Assembly: GCA_030374805.1 (NCBI GenBank)
Contig: JARGSG010000189.1
Location: 868,001 to 932,000 of the forward strand
Origin: Gracilaria gracilis
Taxonomy: Eukaryota; Rhodophyta; Florideophyceae; Gracilariales; Gracilariaceae
Direction: 5' to 3'
Length of the DNA: 64,000 bases
A program made the position numbers and the translations under genes. The notes beneath the pieces were generated by a model. That model ran no database searches. It was given only the letters and a program-made list of their open reading frames with translations, and was not told where the DNA came from. Of the stretch, positions 43,951 to 55,364 are shown piece by piece; position 1 is the first letter of the stretch; each line of letters begins with the position of its first letter.

Positions 43951-44121
43951 TTGAAGTTTTTATTGCTACTTAAACTACAGCTCGGTTGGGTCTAGAGGCG
44001 CTTTTCAAATTTCAAATTTGAAAATGTCTTCTGGCATCCTGGAAATGCAATTTTTTGATTTTTTGGACGGCCGACGGGGCTGACCTCATATGAGGTCAAA
44101 ACTCTGGTCGAACAGACACTA

Positions 44122-45305
44122 GTATCTATTGCAAGTAAAAAAACATGTGGCTTAATACTGCCAAGTTTCTATAATCATGACTGATGCCTTTCGAGTCGTC
44201 TATGATCTACACCCAGCTACCGCATTTAGTCTCAGCAGGTATTTAATGTAACTTCCCGTGTAGGGTAGGTTACACTAATTGTCCGAACCTAAAATCAACA
44301 AGATACCAAAAGAAGGACGGTTAGCTTTTCTAATTCGGCTCTATCTCTCTAACCTATTATACGAATAGCTCTAAAACCCATCCAAGGGGGAGCCAACACA
44401 TGCACCATTCCCGTCACAGGGAGACGCGGGAAATGCACCTTGTTCTCACTTTTCTGAAATAAGCGGTGTCACCATGACGTCACAGAATACGTAACTATAT
44501 TTTAAATCTAACATTCTACAATTTATAGTGCTTTGCTAAGTAAAGCTGTAATCAGTTATTGCCCGCCAGTTGCACCTGAGCTTCTGAACGAACTTGCGAC
44601 ATCTTGGCGTAGCGAAGACATGCTGATGATGAAAAAGGAGTCAGCCTTAATGTCGTCTTGAAGTCGGTTAGTTCTGATCAGACATGGGTACTCCAGTAGA
44701 TTTGTAGCCCTAGAATAGTATCCAGTCTGTGTATTATGGAATACGATTATAATCCTGAAAAGTACGCCACTCTAAAGAGCGCTGTATAGCAAACATTGCG
44801 TTATGTAACGCTCTTTGTAAGCGGTTTCTTTTGTTGAACGAATGGGGTGGAGAGAATAATACTTTCGTAATCCAGTACAGTTTTCTTTCCTGTAATAAAG
44901 TACGCAAAACTGTTTACTTTTAGTGGACGTTTGACAAAGATATAGGCAATCCATTTTCGAGATATTGAAGGAAATGTTCATTTTCCCACAACCCATTTGA
45001 CATGGTCGCCTGCATAATGTTTGCCACTGACAGAAAATATAGAATTACAATACTGGGTGACGCCTAGCCTGAAATTTGTCTTATAATGCAGTCACGGGTC
45101 GTAATACAGTCATTCATATTACGCTCTAAATTTATATCAAATGTTCATAATATTCTTTTTCCCGCATTTCCCAAAAAAAACATATCGTATTTACTAGAGC
45201 CACAATGTTACAAACAATCCAACCCTTTTTCTGGCTCAAAAAGCTTCATTTCCCAAAACCTAAAATAAATTTGGGTGCCTCCGGGCACATAGCCATTCAA
45301 GGCCT
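44122..45305. other. Intergenic region, AT-rich
   Basis: About 1.2 kb without a convincing gene or RNA. Short frames lack domains. Confidence 0.4.
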
Positions 45306-46278
45306 TCAAAGCTGTCGAAGAATCGTTGTCCATGTAGTTGTGCTACGGTCAACAACCGCCACGAAAGGGCACGCTCTTGCGCGGCGTAGCTTCCTCCGCG
45401 CCCTCCGCGTCTCCCCCAAACGCGCTCGAAGAACTGCCCGTGCCGGCGCAAGCTCCACCAGCCGGCCGAGATCCCCTTTTGGTTCCTTGCATGCCACGGC
45501 CAAATGACTTTCTTGGGAATTTCTTTCCTTGGCCTTTCTCACATCCGCGCGTTGCGCCAACGTGTCTAGAACGGCATCAAAAGTGAGATGTGCACCCGTA
45601 GTCATGTTAATAAAAATTCGACCCTCTTCCGCAACAAGAGCATCATGAAGCAAAGTATGTTGCCTTTTTCGAACTGGTCTAGCAACATCTCCACAGTTAC
45701 ATGACCAATCTTTTTTCCGCATGATTTTACCATACATTGCTCCAGTGGGGCAAATTTGGGCTTTAGTAGTTTCAAGTCCTAAATAACAGTCCTGTGAAAA
45801 CCAGACCGAATGTTGGTCACAGTTTGAGAGCTATGATAGGCATTTGCAACACAAGTTTCTACATCTAGAACGTTAAGCTTTCACTTCTGTCGTGCCGCTT
45901 TGGGTAGCTCGATCTGGAGAAATGATTTGTACGAATTGAAGGCGGACACATCTAGTGGCTGCGTTATATAAGTTGAATGAGCAGGTAGGGCTATCACGAT
46001 CACGTCGTTTTCTTTGAACAACTTTAGAGTTCGGTATTGAACATGGGCTCTGTATCCCTTCAGAAGAAGCAAAAGGCGTTGATGGTTCCGGGAATATGTT
46101 TGGTCTCTTCTAGAAAGCTTTTGGCCCATTCGAACACAATACCACTGTCAAGTCTAGGTGGTTTACGTTGGAATATATAGCACTCAGGCAGGACACCAAT
46201 GCAGGGATTGAACCGTTCCACGAACTCTGCGGTAGTGGGCAAGGGTGCCAGGGAAAATAATAGTGGGCTTGTAAGCAA
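45306..46278 (-). pseudogene. pogo-like (DDE_1) transposase fragment
   Basis: In order on the minus strand: RLDSGIVFEWAKSFLEETKH, then LLLLKGYRAHVQYRTLKLF, then ITQPLDVSAFNSYKSFLQ, then a C-terminal basic region (45306-45737) with a short Cys pair. The usual LLLDGY/H box has Lys in place of the catalytic Asp, and a frameshift separates the first two pieces near 46070. The N-terminal half is missing. It is distinct in sequence from the remnants at 0-1 kb and 31.8-34.1 kb. Confidence 0.65.
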
Positions 46279-46341
46279 TTCTACTAGCAGAAACCACAGA
46301 CATGCGTCGGTGTTCTCGGAATGCTTGTTTAGTATTCTAGA

Positions 46342-46380
46342 TGGCTAGTTTTGAAAATAAAAGTCCGGAAAAACTAGCCA
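46342..46380. repeat. Perfect 11-bp hairpin
   Basis: TGGCTAGTTTT (46342-46352) and AAAACTAGCCA (46370-46380) are perfect inverted repeats around a 17-nt loop. It lies between the pogo-like fragment and the large 46.5-64 kb block, so it could mark an element end. Confidence 0.6.
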
Positions 46381-46571
46381 TTTCGCAGACTGCGCTAGTT
46401 GGCAAGGCAAAAAAAAACTTTTGGAAATCGCATTTCCACGTGCCGCAGTTTAACTCCATTTGTTGAAGTTGTATGCTAGTTTGCAGTTCGTGCGCCACTG
46501 CCCGTTACCACACATTCGTCGCAGTCGTCAAAATCACTCAAAAAATTTACTCTCGGGTCACCAGCGCTGGT

Positions 46572-47623
46572 TTATTCTAACTCTGCATTCGGGTCCTGAG
46601 TCTCAGTTTCCCTAAACGTGAAGTTGAAGCAGTCCAACGGACAAATCTTCCCATTCTGACACAACCATTTAGCCCCAAAGCGGCTTCCAACCCCTCCCAG
46701 CCTCCTCTTCTCCTGCTCCTTCAATATACGCTCCGCCGTCCTCGCAGCCGCCGCCGCACTCCCGAAACCCACCAACGGCGCGCCACTTGGCAGCTGCGGC
46801 GGGACAAACACCTTCCCATCCTCGTTCACCATCACCCCAAACTTCCTCCTCTTCTTCAGTCGACTCCCCACACCCTCTCCTCCCTTCTCTTCTCCCTCCC
46901 TCTCCCTCACACTCCCCCGCCCACCCCGAGAACCAGGCGTCACCGGCGATCCTTTTTCCTGGTCCCTCTTCCACCCCTACTTCCCCTCCCCTCACCATTT
47001 CTTTCAACTCCATCAGCAATTTGCACGCCTTCTCCACCTGTCCCACTTCAACCCTACCTTTCAGCCCCATGTTTTCCTTTCGCAGCCTCCCCATCTCCCT
47101 CCCCACGCACTACAACATCCCATTCACATGTCCCACAGCCCCCACCCCAGTCAATTTCATCCTGTTCCGAATCGTCGAGATCAATTCCATCGGCACCCCC
47201 AACCTCCGACAAACTCAGCACCACCCCTCCCATGTCTGCCACCATCTCCGACAGCATGTCGTCGAAGTACTCCTTCAAACTCTCCCCAAGCTTCCTCACT
47301 CGTCCCTCCATCTCCCCCATAAACCTTTCCTCCGGTCCTCGTCCTCCATCCCCATCCACATCACCTCCACCGCCTCCTCCACCCCCATTAAAAACCCTCT
47401 GACTCACACAAATCCCCTCAGTAACACCTCCCTCCTTCCGCGGCGGCGTCTTTGGCACTTCCGTCCTATGCAGCAGAGCCATTGGATCCTCCTTACCAAC
47501 GTATCCATTCGACATCCCGAGAAAAGACGGCGTCCGGCGATAAACGACTTGAACAGGCCTGAGCGACTTACAACAACTCTGCTCCTTTCCACCCCTGATC
47601 ACAGCCGTTATAATCGTGGCCAC
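46572..47623 (-). pseudogene. Unknown coiled-coil protein, split over three frames
   Basis: Three overlapping frames read in series: 47054-47623, then 46669-47106, then 46572-46943. The first has basic and Gly-rich parts and an acidic helix (RVRKLGESLKEYFDDML). The second contributes a coiled coil (EMGRLRKENMGLKG, VEKACKLLMELKEMV). The third has SRLKKRRKFGVMVNEDGKVF and ends FNFTFRETETQD. Two single-base shifts would join them; splicing is the alternative. No family recognised. Confidence 0.4.
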
Positions 47624-48106
47624 ACACCTCTCTACCCCGCAGGCCTATTTGTATCACAATTTTCTATATCTCAATTTCCCGCCATTCCCCAGAAACTCCA
47701 TTTCTCCCAGATATTTCCATATTTTCGTTTTTTCCTTTCAGTCCCATCCCACAAAACCAATCCACAGCGCCCGTTCCTTAACTCCTTACCATTACATCTT
47801 CCCCTTCATACTTCATTTCGACACATCTCTCTTCATAAACACATTCATCAGTCCTAGTCCCTTCATACCCACCTACCTCATTCTTTCAACTCCTTAGTCA
47901 TAAAAACTATCTTTTCCTCTGAAACCACTTTATCGATGTATACATCGGCAACGCCGTTCTCTACTTAAGCATCTCTCCCTTCCTCTCCTGTAGAACAATA
48001 TCTCCTCAGAGCATCCAACAAATTCGACATAACGACCTCGTCTTCTTCTTCTCTCCGCTCCTCCCACACCCCAGCTATTGTTGTATGCAGAGGCCGCATT
48101 GGCTCC

Positions 48107-48949
48107 ATGCTTTACGACCACGGCACCCTTCAAGATACCATTCTTTCACTCCAAGAATTCATAGCCACACACATCATTCCGCAAGGTCCCGTGGTTTTCT
48201 TCTGCGGCAAAAGCAACTGGTTGGAAACAGTAATTCGCTCCTGCCCTCCACCTCGCATACAAGACTTGGTCTTCATTCAGAAGGGCCACATTCTTCCCAT
48301 TCTTTCAAAACAAGGTCTTCATCACACCACACGAGCAGTTCTTTACATCGCCGTACCCACTCTCGGTGCACCTCCTCAGGATGGCGTCATCCCTCTTACT
48401 CCCAACGGCCTCACAACTGTCACCAGAAAATAGGCTTTCGCACTAGCACAACGCTTCTTTAACGCAGATCTCACTTGCAATATCGTTGAAGAAGACGCCT
48501 TCCCTAAATCCTACTACGAAAAGCTCGGTTGGATCTCTTCATTCAACCTTGTTGGTTCCTCCCACGGCTTCATTACCATGCATGAAGTGAGCACCCGCTA
48601 CAATACCATCGTCTCAACGATAATGAAAGAACTACTAGGCATAGTCTCCTCCAACACAGCTATCTTGTACAATATCCCCTCCACAGTACAATCCTTCCTC
48701 GCCTACGGCAGCACTCTTACCTCCTTCCATGCCTCATTCTCTGAGTACGAATTCAGAAATGCTTACTTCCTACCTTTCCTTCGAGGAATACCAAGAGAGC
48801 GGGCTTCCTTGACTCTGCCCCTTTTCACACCAACTATGTCAATGTCGTTAGAAAAGACATACTCTTTTAGTACCAGTACTACTTTGGTCTCATTTTGTAA
48901 AAAAGATATCTTCGCACAATACTCTCTCTCCTTACCCCACGCTTTGTAA
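48107..48949 (+). pseudogene. Unknown ORF with one in-frame TAG
   Basis: A 281-codon frame from ATG 48107, interrupted only by TAG at 48431-48433. The frame is open further upstream to ~47966, starting just after a possible 3' splice site (TTCCTCTCCTGTAG). It includes PQGPVVFFCGKSNWLETVI and DAFPKSYYEKLGWISSF. The first stretch faintly recalls the beta-strand after the catalytic motif in methyltransferases, but I would not assign it. It is convergent with the dioxygenase-like gene. Confidence 0.35.
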
Positions 48950-49075
48950 CTCATTTTCTTTCTTCAACAATCCCTTTTATGCTCACATTATATCAAAACA
49001 TTCGTTCATTTCTCAGTACTAGTCAAGTCACCTCACTCTCACACACATAACACTACATGCCCTACATGTTTTTAT

Positions 49076-52000
49076 CTAGTCCTCCTCATAATCCATTATC
49101 ATCGGTCCCTCCTCGTAGTCCCCATCCGTGTTATCAGCCTTGTGGCCTTGTGCCTCGTCATCTTTCTCTTCGTAATCCTCCCCTCCAACTTCCTCTTCCT
49201 CCATTTCAAAGTTGCTCACAAAACTTTCCTCCTCGTCCAGCTGGTCGTTCGGGTCTTTCCCGAGTCCAAATTCCTCATCTAAGATATTGGGCCGAAAAGC
49301 AGGCTGCCTGTGCACCGCATCAGGGAGCTTGTATACCTCGGGCACAAAGTACATGTGATACCGTAGACAATTCTTTTTCACCAGCGCATCCATGTACCCA
49401 GCCCCAGCATGAAAAACATCTCCCCTTCCAATAAACATGGAGTACGGTGGAACCCTGAACTTCTTCACAACCATCGTACGAGACAGCCTCTTCAAACTCT
49501 TGTCATCCGTCACATACATATTATGTGACCTCTCACATACCCATATCATAAAAGAGCTCCCCCCTGAGGCCATCATGAAGAATCCTTGAATCTCCCCATT
49601 GTTCTTCTCCAAATTCTTCAACCCTCGGAAATCGGTGTGCAACACCTGCCTCGGGCATCCCTCCCCCGTACACAACAGACGTCCTCCTGTTTCCGACGCA
49701 TACATCCTCTTCTTCGCCCTAATTTTGTTACACAGACGAAGAGCGGCTGCTATCTGTCCAAACCTGGCATCCATCAACGCCCTCTTTCTCACCATCATCA
49801 CATTCTTCTCATCCGATTCCATGTAATCCACAATCCCCTTCTTCGTGGTAATTTATCGCCCAATTCCTTGCATCCTATCCCCCCGTCCTTCCTATCTTTC
49901 GCATTGATGATAGGGTTCCATCTCTTGCGGTTCTCCTCGAACTTGAGGTCCGGCTGTCCCAAGAAATCCTTGTAAAAGAACTCCAACATACTCTCTGTCA
50001 CATCTTCATCCAGCACCACCCCCCTCTTCTTCGCCTCATCTGACATGCCTTTGTCACTTCCAAATTCCCCCAGCACACAGAATCCTCTTCCCATCAACTC
50101 CATTCTTCTTAGGGCAAAATACTCTCGCGAGAGGTCATCCCTCTCCATCGCCGCCATCCAAAGAGCCTCTTCCTCCCCTTTCGGCTTTCCCTTCAACGGG
50201 AGCTTCACCCCAAGAACTGGTTCCTTCGTAGTCCCCAGTTCCTTTTGCACATTCCGGGCTGCATGCCAGTACACCGCGTGATGCACCGCCCTCAAATCCT
50301 CCACCGTTAAACACCCCGCCCTATGCTGCTTTCGTAAATGAAGCATATCCATCCACGGGTGCTGGTGTTTCACAGCATTCTTCCCTTCCGGCCTCTCACT
50401 CGGCAGTGCACTCACCATGTTCGTCCACGACATATCCGATCCCCCGGTGTACTCCCCATCTGTTCTCATACCCTTCGGGAGAACATCCGGATTGTTATCC
50501 TCAAAGCTACGCATTCCTCCTTCACCTTCCCCCCCCCCCCCCAGTTCATCCCCAACAAATCCACTACCCTTTCCACCACTATCACTCTCCTCCTCACCCC
50601 CACTGGGCGACATCACATTGATTTTCTGCTTTTTAAAGAACTTCTTCAATGTGGTTCTCGTCATTTTCCTGAACAGGTTAACAACCTCCAAAGGTATGTC
50701 CAGAGAAGATGTGTTCACCGTACTCTTCCTTCTTCGCTTCGGAGCAGGTTGCACATCATCTTCATCCTCGTCGTCAGTAAGCACCACAGGAGTTCTCTTC
50801 CTCGTTTTCCTCTTCATCCCCACAACCCGTCCAACCTCCTTTTCCCTCAAGCGACCCGGAACCACCTTACGTCTTGTGCTACGTCTTAATACCGGTGGTT
50901 CCGGTTCAGGGCTTTCCACCACCATGGGATCGTTCTCCACCTCAGCAGATGGTGCCCAGGCCGTACCCTCCTGTTCCACAACCTCTTGGATAACCTCCTC
51001 TACAACCTCCTCCTCCTCCTCTGAACTTCGCAGCGGTACTTTAAAGTGTTGTTCCAGCTTGTTACCTGCAGTCTCCACCCCCCTAGACACCATCCCGTCC
51101 CACAAACGCTTTGCTCCCGCGAGCTTCATTTTGGCTGTTTGCTTCCCGAGATATTCCAAGACAGATACCCCTTTCCTCTAATCTTGAGAACCGTTTGCAT
51201 CACTTCCTCAACTGTCATCTTCTTCCTCTTGGCAGTCATGTCGCAAAGCTTAAACATACCAATTGCACACTGAAAGAAGTGCTTCCTCATATCCTCAAAA
51301 CGGCCCGTCCTCCCTGCAGAGAACATTCTCAGTCGCACATGCCATTGCAAGTAACGGACGACGAAACGGAATTCCCCATCTGCGAGTCCCATAAAGAGGT
51401 CACTGGACACATGTGTGAGCTTCAGCGGCGGCCCCTCCTCACACACCTTCTCAAAGAATTGGAGAAGCCCCTCGCTTTGCACAAACTTCAGAGCCAGTGC
51501 CGCATAGCGATTCAAGTGACGCATACTATAGTCTCCGATAACCCCACTTCTTTTCAACGCGCCCGCTATCTTTTTCGGTGTCACCTTCTTCACATCCACT
51601 ACTCTTTCGTCAATGATGTTTTCAACGAAGGACACCGTGCTGTGAAGCTTGTGTGCGAAAGACATATTCAGAACATTGGAGCTCATCTCGTTCAGGAGAT
51701 TGCCAAGTCCTAGCACTTCATTCATGACCATCGGATTATCATCCTTCCTCCTCCACTACACAACATCCAGAGACTTCACTATATCCTCCCACGTCCCTTC
51801 TTCCTCACGCAGGTCCTGTAACACAAGATATCAGAGATAACCGTCTATAAGTATTACAGGCAGCACAGGTCTCCCGTCAACGATGTCAATCGCATCCAAA
51901 TCGCCTACAAGTGTAATGGCAATCCAACCGGTGGAGGGAAGCCAACCAAAGTTGCGGCACTTCATCCTCGTGGCCTCCTTGTGCGTCAGGTTTACACTGC

Positions 52001-52952
52001 GAATCGTCTTCTTCCGGATTTCAATCATCTCGATATCCGTCGTCAACCGCTGCTGAACATAGTCGGCGAGGGATATATCCGGTAGCGGCAGCGTGGTGTC
52101 CACCTCATCCGACGGAACTCTATCTCCTTTATCGAACAAATCCCCCTCAATTCCACCCAGGGAAGCCTTAGTAGTCCCAATGACCTTCACCACATCTTCA
52201 TCGGAGTCATTCATGATGTTAACCCTCTCAATTGCTGCCACCGGTTTCTTCATCTCTTTAGAACCTCTTCGTCCTCCTTCTCTAGTTGGTGGAGACTGGA
52301 TTTTGGCGGTTTTAGAAGACTGCTCAGCCGATTATTTGACCTCCTCAACATCTTCACTCCTAGGCTGAGAGATGGACGACTTCCCGGCCCCAGGGTGCGG
52401 AGTGGGGTGCGAAGTGGGACTCTGCGGAATCTCAATTGAAGACACCATCGACGTATCGCAGGCATACATCCCAGCCGAAAACAATTTGGCGAGCTTACTC
52501 GGGGGATTCTCCGGACCTTGGAAACGGTAAGGGTACTTCGCGTCTAGATGACTTGAAATATTCGTCTTCCAGATAACCACCAAATCCTCACCCTCTAAGG
52601 CAGTGGCGCTTAGAAGATGGTTATGCAGCGAACGGCAGAGCCCTTTCCCGGTAACACCAGCAGGCCCCACGCCACGTAATTTCGCAGTACCAACTTCAAC
52701 CCTGTTCTTGTCCTTTCCAAGGCTGATGAACAAAAAGACACAGTCGCCACCTTTTACCTTATATGGCGCGGAAGTACTCGTCTTCTCCTTCATCGCGCGC
52801 GGTGTTCCCCGCTCGGAACTTGATGTCGGCCTACGAAGCGTAGAGACCTTCGCCTTTCCTCTTCCTCGCGTAAACGGCGCCATTTCTGACCCCTTGCTGT
52901 TCCTCTTCGATCGCGCTGACCCCCGCCCCCTTTTATGGTTCAGAGGCGCCAT
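49076..52952 (-). pseudogene. Large protein with C-terminal 2OG-Fe(II) dioxygenase-like domain, broken
   Basis: A near-continuous coding track from ATG 52952: basic RG-rich N-terminus (MAPLNHKRGRG), a middle with KVKGGDCVFLFISLG, a Ser/acidic and Lys-rich linker (RRSTRRKVVPGR), then the C-terminal domain. Its Fe-binding pattern is visible: VLHTDFRG (H, D), GRGDVFHAGAGY (distal H), then CLRYHMYF (R for 2-oxoglutarate), with SSFMIWV between. An acidic tail follows. Lesions are in-frame TAA at 52332-52334, TGA at 51831-51833, a TAG near 51767, and one-base shifts in a G run near 51165 and an A run near 49852. Dioxygenase identity rests on the H-x-D...H...R pattern; substrate unknown. Confidence 0.5.
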
Positions 52953-53251
52953 GTTGGATACAAAGGGTTCAAACAATTCGAAACGCGGATTACGACCGTC
53001 GGGAATGCTCGCGAGAACGTATAGTAGACGTACACTTCTCAATCAAGTTCGTTGCCTTCACTCCTGACGAAACACTGCGCCCGCTCAATATAGAATTGAC
53101 CTCAAGGGGTTCCGTATATCACGTTTTAGAATTCACTATCGCTTTATTTAGAAAGTTACATGATCTTCATAACTACTACGTACGTGTAGCTATAGAATAA
53201 AGGCACACAGTTTTGAAGAAAAAAAAATTAATTGCGTCCGTTAAATTTTCG

Positions 53252-53761
53252 GCATGGACAGCGGTCCGGGATGGTGTGGCGCTTCATCAGTGCCCTGATG
53301 AAGCGACACACCAACCCGGACCGGTGTCCATGCGCAGTGGCCGTTGAAGTTGGACGACACCTCGGACGGCTGTCTACGTTCGGTGGCGGAAGAAGTTGGA
53401 CGACACCCCGGACGGCTGTCCACGGCGAAAAAAATTTTAATTTTTCGGACAGCGGTCAGGGGTGGAGTGGCGCTTCATCAGTGCCGTGATGAAGCCCCAC
53501 TCCACCCCGGACCGCAGTCCGCGCGCCGTGTCTGATGAAGCTGGACGACATCCCGCACCGCTGTCCACGCGCCGTGGCCGATGAAGCTGGACGACACCTC
53601 GGACCGCTGTCCACGCGAAAAAAAAAAATTTTTTCGGACAGCGGTCCGGAGTGGAGTGGCGCTTCATCACGGCACTGATGAAGCGCCACTCCACCCCGGA
53701 ACGCTGTCCACGCGCCGTGGCCGATGAAGCTGGACGACACCTCGGACCGCTGTCGACGACG
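53252..53761. repeat. Array of three ~190-bp units, each with a 74-82 bp palindrome
   Basis: Three long near-perfect palindromes at 53252-53333, 53447-53520 and 53636-53709, spaced 191 and 189 bp. Each reads GGACAGCGGTC...GGAGTGGCGCTTCATCA and folds back on itself through TGATGAAG and CCACTCCACCCCGG. Between them lie partial half-units (GATGAAGCTGGACGACACC, CGGACCGCTGTCC) and an A-run/T-run palindrome (CGAAAAAAA...TTTTTTCG). They would form stable cruciforms or RNA hairpins. The array sits upstream of both divergent genes of the large block. Confidence 0.9.
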
Positions 53762-54690
53762 GTTTTCACTTATGATTGTTTTATGAATATTTAAAGCCTT
53801 GCATCGTCTTATAAAGACGGGATGACGTAAGGGCGTCAAATCGTATGACTGTCGTTCGGTGAGTTTGTTGGAAAGCAATAAAAATTGCTCTTCATAAGCA
53901 CGGAGAACAGTTTAGAATAGAAGTAGTTCGCAGCTTGTTGGTCATGTATAAAACAAAAATAATACATCACATTGATCTGGCAGAATATGCACTATCTCAG
54001 AAACTTTACATCCTATCAAATCGAAGAAGGTAGTTCTACCGACTACCTTCTCCAACTTTATATGATGTAGATTTTCCTGTAGCGCTCAAGGTCGTGACCG
54101 ATAATGAATAACCCCTTTGCGACAACCACGAGCATTATGTGGTTGTCGGAGAAGAAGAACTCATCACTGGCCACCACATTCTTCTAGTGACTATATTGGG
54201 GACTATTCTTCTTCAGTGACTGAAATATCAGTAATGGCAAAACACGATTATACGAGTTGAACAACTCATGTAATCGTAGTCCACCATCACCGGTAGCTCA
54301 ACCACTTCAGGTAGTTCGACCTAACGCAGTCTAATCTAGTCGGTCTAATAAATAACCACAGTCCAACAGTGATTGAGCTGGCTGTCAGAGCCAAAGGCGA
54401 TTACATGAGTTGAACAACTCCAATAATCGTACTCGACCATCACGGCCGGCTCAAGCACTTCCGAATGTTCTCAGTAAAGCAAGGATGCAGAAGCGGCATA
54501 CACTGTGACCGGCGACTCATGCCATTGCATGAATACGCAATGGCATGGAAAATAGGAGAGTACGCCAGTTAGTACGATTCACAGAAAATGAACAAAATTG
54601 TCGAACGTGCCTTGTGTGCCACTACGTCCGCGCGACAGAAAAAGGACGGAAAGAGAACCTCCCTTATACATTTTCCGGCGATCTTTTTTT
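53762..54690. other. Non-coding region with further short palindromes
   Basis: No gene. Inverted repeats occur at 54121-54147 (GACAACCAC/GTGGTTGTC), 54244-54277 (ACGATTA, GAGTTGAACAACTC, TAATCGT) and 54397-54430 (a second copy of the GAGTTGAACAACTC palindrome flanked by CGATTA/TAATCG). Phrases such as CACCATCAC and TCAACCACTTC recur nearby in loosely repeated form. Confidence 0.6.
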
Positions 54691-54728
54691 GTTCTGTCAC
54701 AACCGAGAGGATCACTTGGTTGTGACAG
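54691..54728. repeat. Hairpin, 11-bp perfect stem
   Basis: CTGTCACAACC (54694-54704) pairs with GGTTGTGACAG (54718-54728) around a 13-nt loop. Part of the same palindrome-rich block. Confidence 0.7.
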
Positions 54729-54919
54729 GAGAACAAGAGATCCGCGAAAACCGTAACGGGGAGGTACAGAGCGTTGTGCTTACCGAGGCACTTGGCAGGA
54801 GAGCGAAGGTGCTTTAGTACCGGCAGCGACACATTGCAAACAAGCGCCAGTCACGAGGGGGCCGCTGTCCAGGTGGAAATTAATTTATTTTTACTTTTTC
54901 TCCAACGGCGCATGGAAAA

Positions 54920-54988
54920 CGGACCGAACTCGAGTGGCATTTCATCGGAGCCGTGATGGAGTGCCACTGCACCACGGACCGCTGTCTG
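54920..54988. repeat. Diverged fourth copy of the long palindrome
   Basis: ACGGACCGAACTCGAGTGGC...GTGCCACTGCACCACGGACCGCTGTC matches the 53.2-kb palindromes in layout (GGACCG, GAGTGGC, TTCATC) but is more degenerate. It lies about 1.2 kb from the main array and 380 bp before the methyltransferase ATG. Confidence 0.65.
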
Positions 54989-55364
54989 GAGAGCCTTAAG
55001 TTATAACTTCGCCTATACTTCCATATCTAGGAATTACCGCACCCCCCTCCCATCTCTGCTTTCTCTTATAACTGCTCATCACCACATAAGCCCCCCTAAC
55101 ATCGCCCAACTCCCTTCTGAACCTGTTCTTTAGAATTCTGGTACCGTTTTGGGGTCTGAACTCTTTCTTCACATCGCTGATTCCGCAGCCGTCTGCCATC
55201 CGCTCCCGTCTACCATCCGCACTCATCTCTCGTTCGCTGCCGTCTCTCGTCAGCTTCCGTCCGTTCTTTCTCGCCGTCCGCTGCCGACGTCAATAATCTG
55301 TTTTCTCACGACTGCTCCGGTTCTCCTTCCTTACTCATAATACAGCCCGCCGTTATTATTTAAA

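Larger units (their letters stand above)
40436..44121 (+). mobile_element. piggyBac-like element, 3.7 kb, 15-bp TIRs
   Basis: The ends TAGTGTCTATTCGAC (40436-40450) and GTCGAACAGACACTA (44107-44121) are inverted repeats with one mismatch. Next to each lies the palindrome TGACCTCATATGAGGTCA (40453-40470 and 44081-44098). A decayed piggyBac-type transposase fills the inside. Known piggyBac elements duplicate TTAA. I see TTAG on the left and CTAG on the right, so the exact termini remain uncertain. Confidence 0.65.

Noticed and set aside
53252..53761. CRISPR-like array
   Set aside because: Regular ~190-bp spacing, but the repeats are long palindromes with similar, not unique, intervening sequence, there are no cas genes, and the setting is eukaryotic.
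53437..53878. Minus-strand ORFs across the palindrome array
   Set aside because: The repeated peptide words simply mirror the DNA repeat; both arms of each palindrome translate alike, so this is not evidence of a protein.
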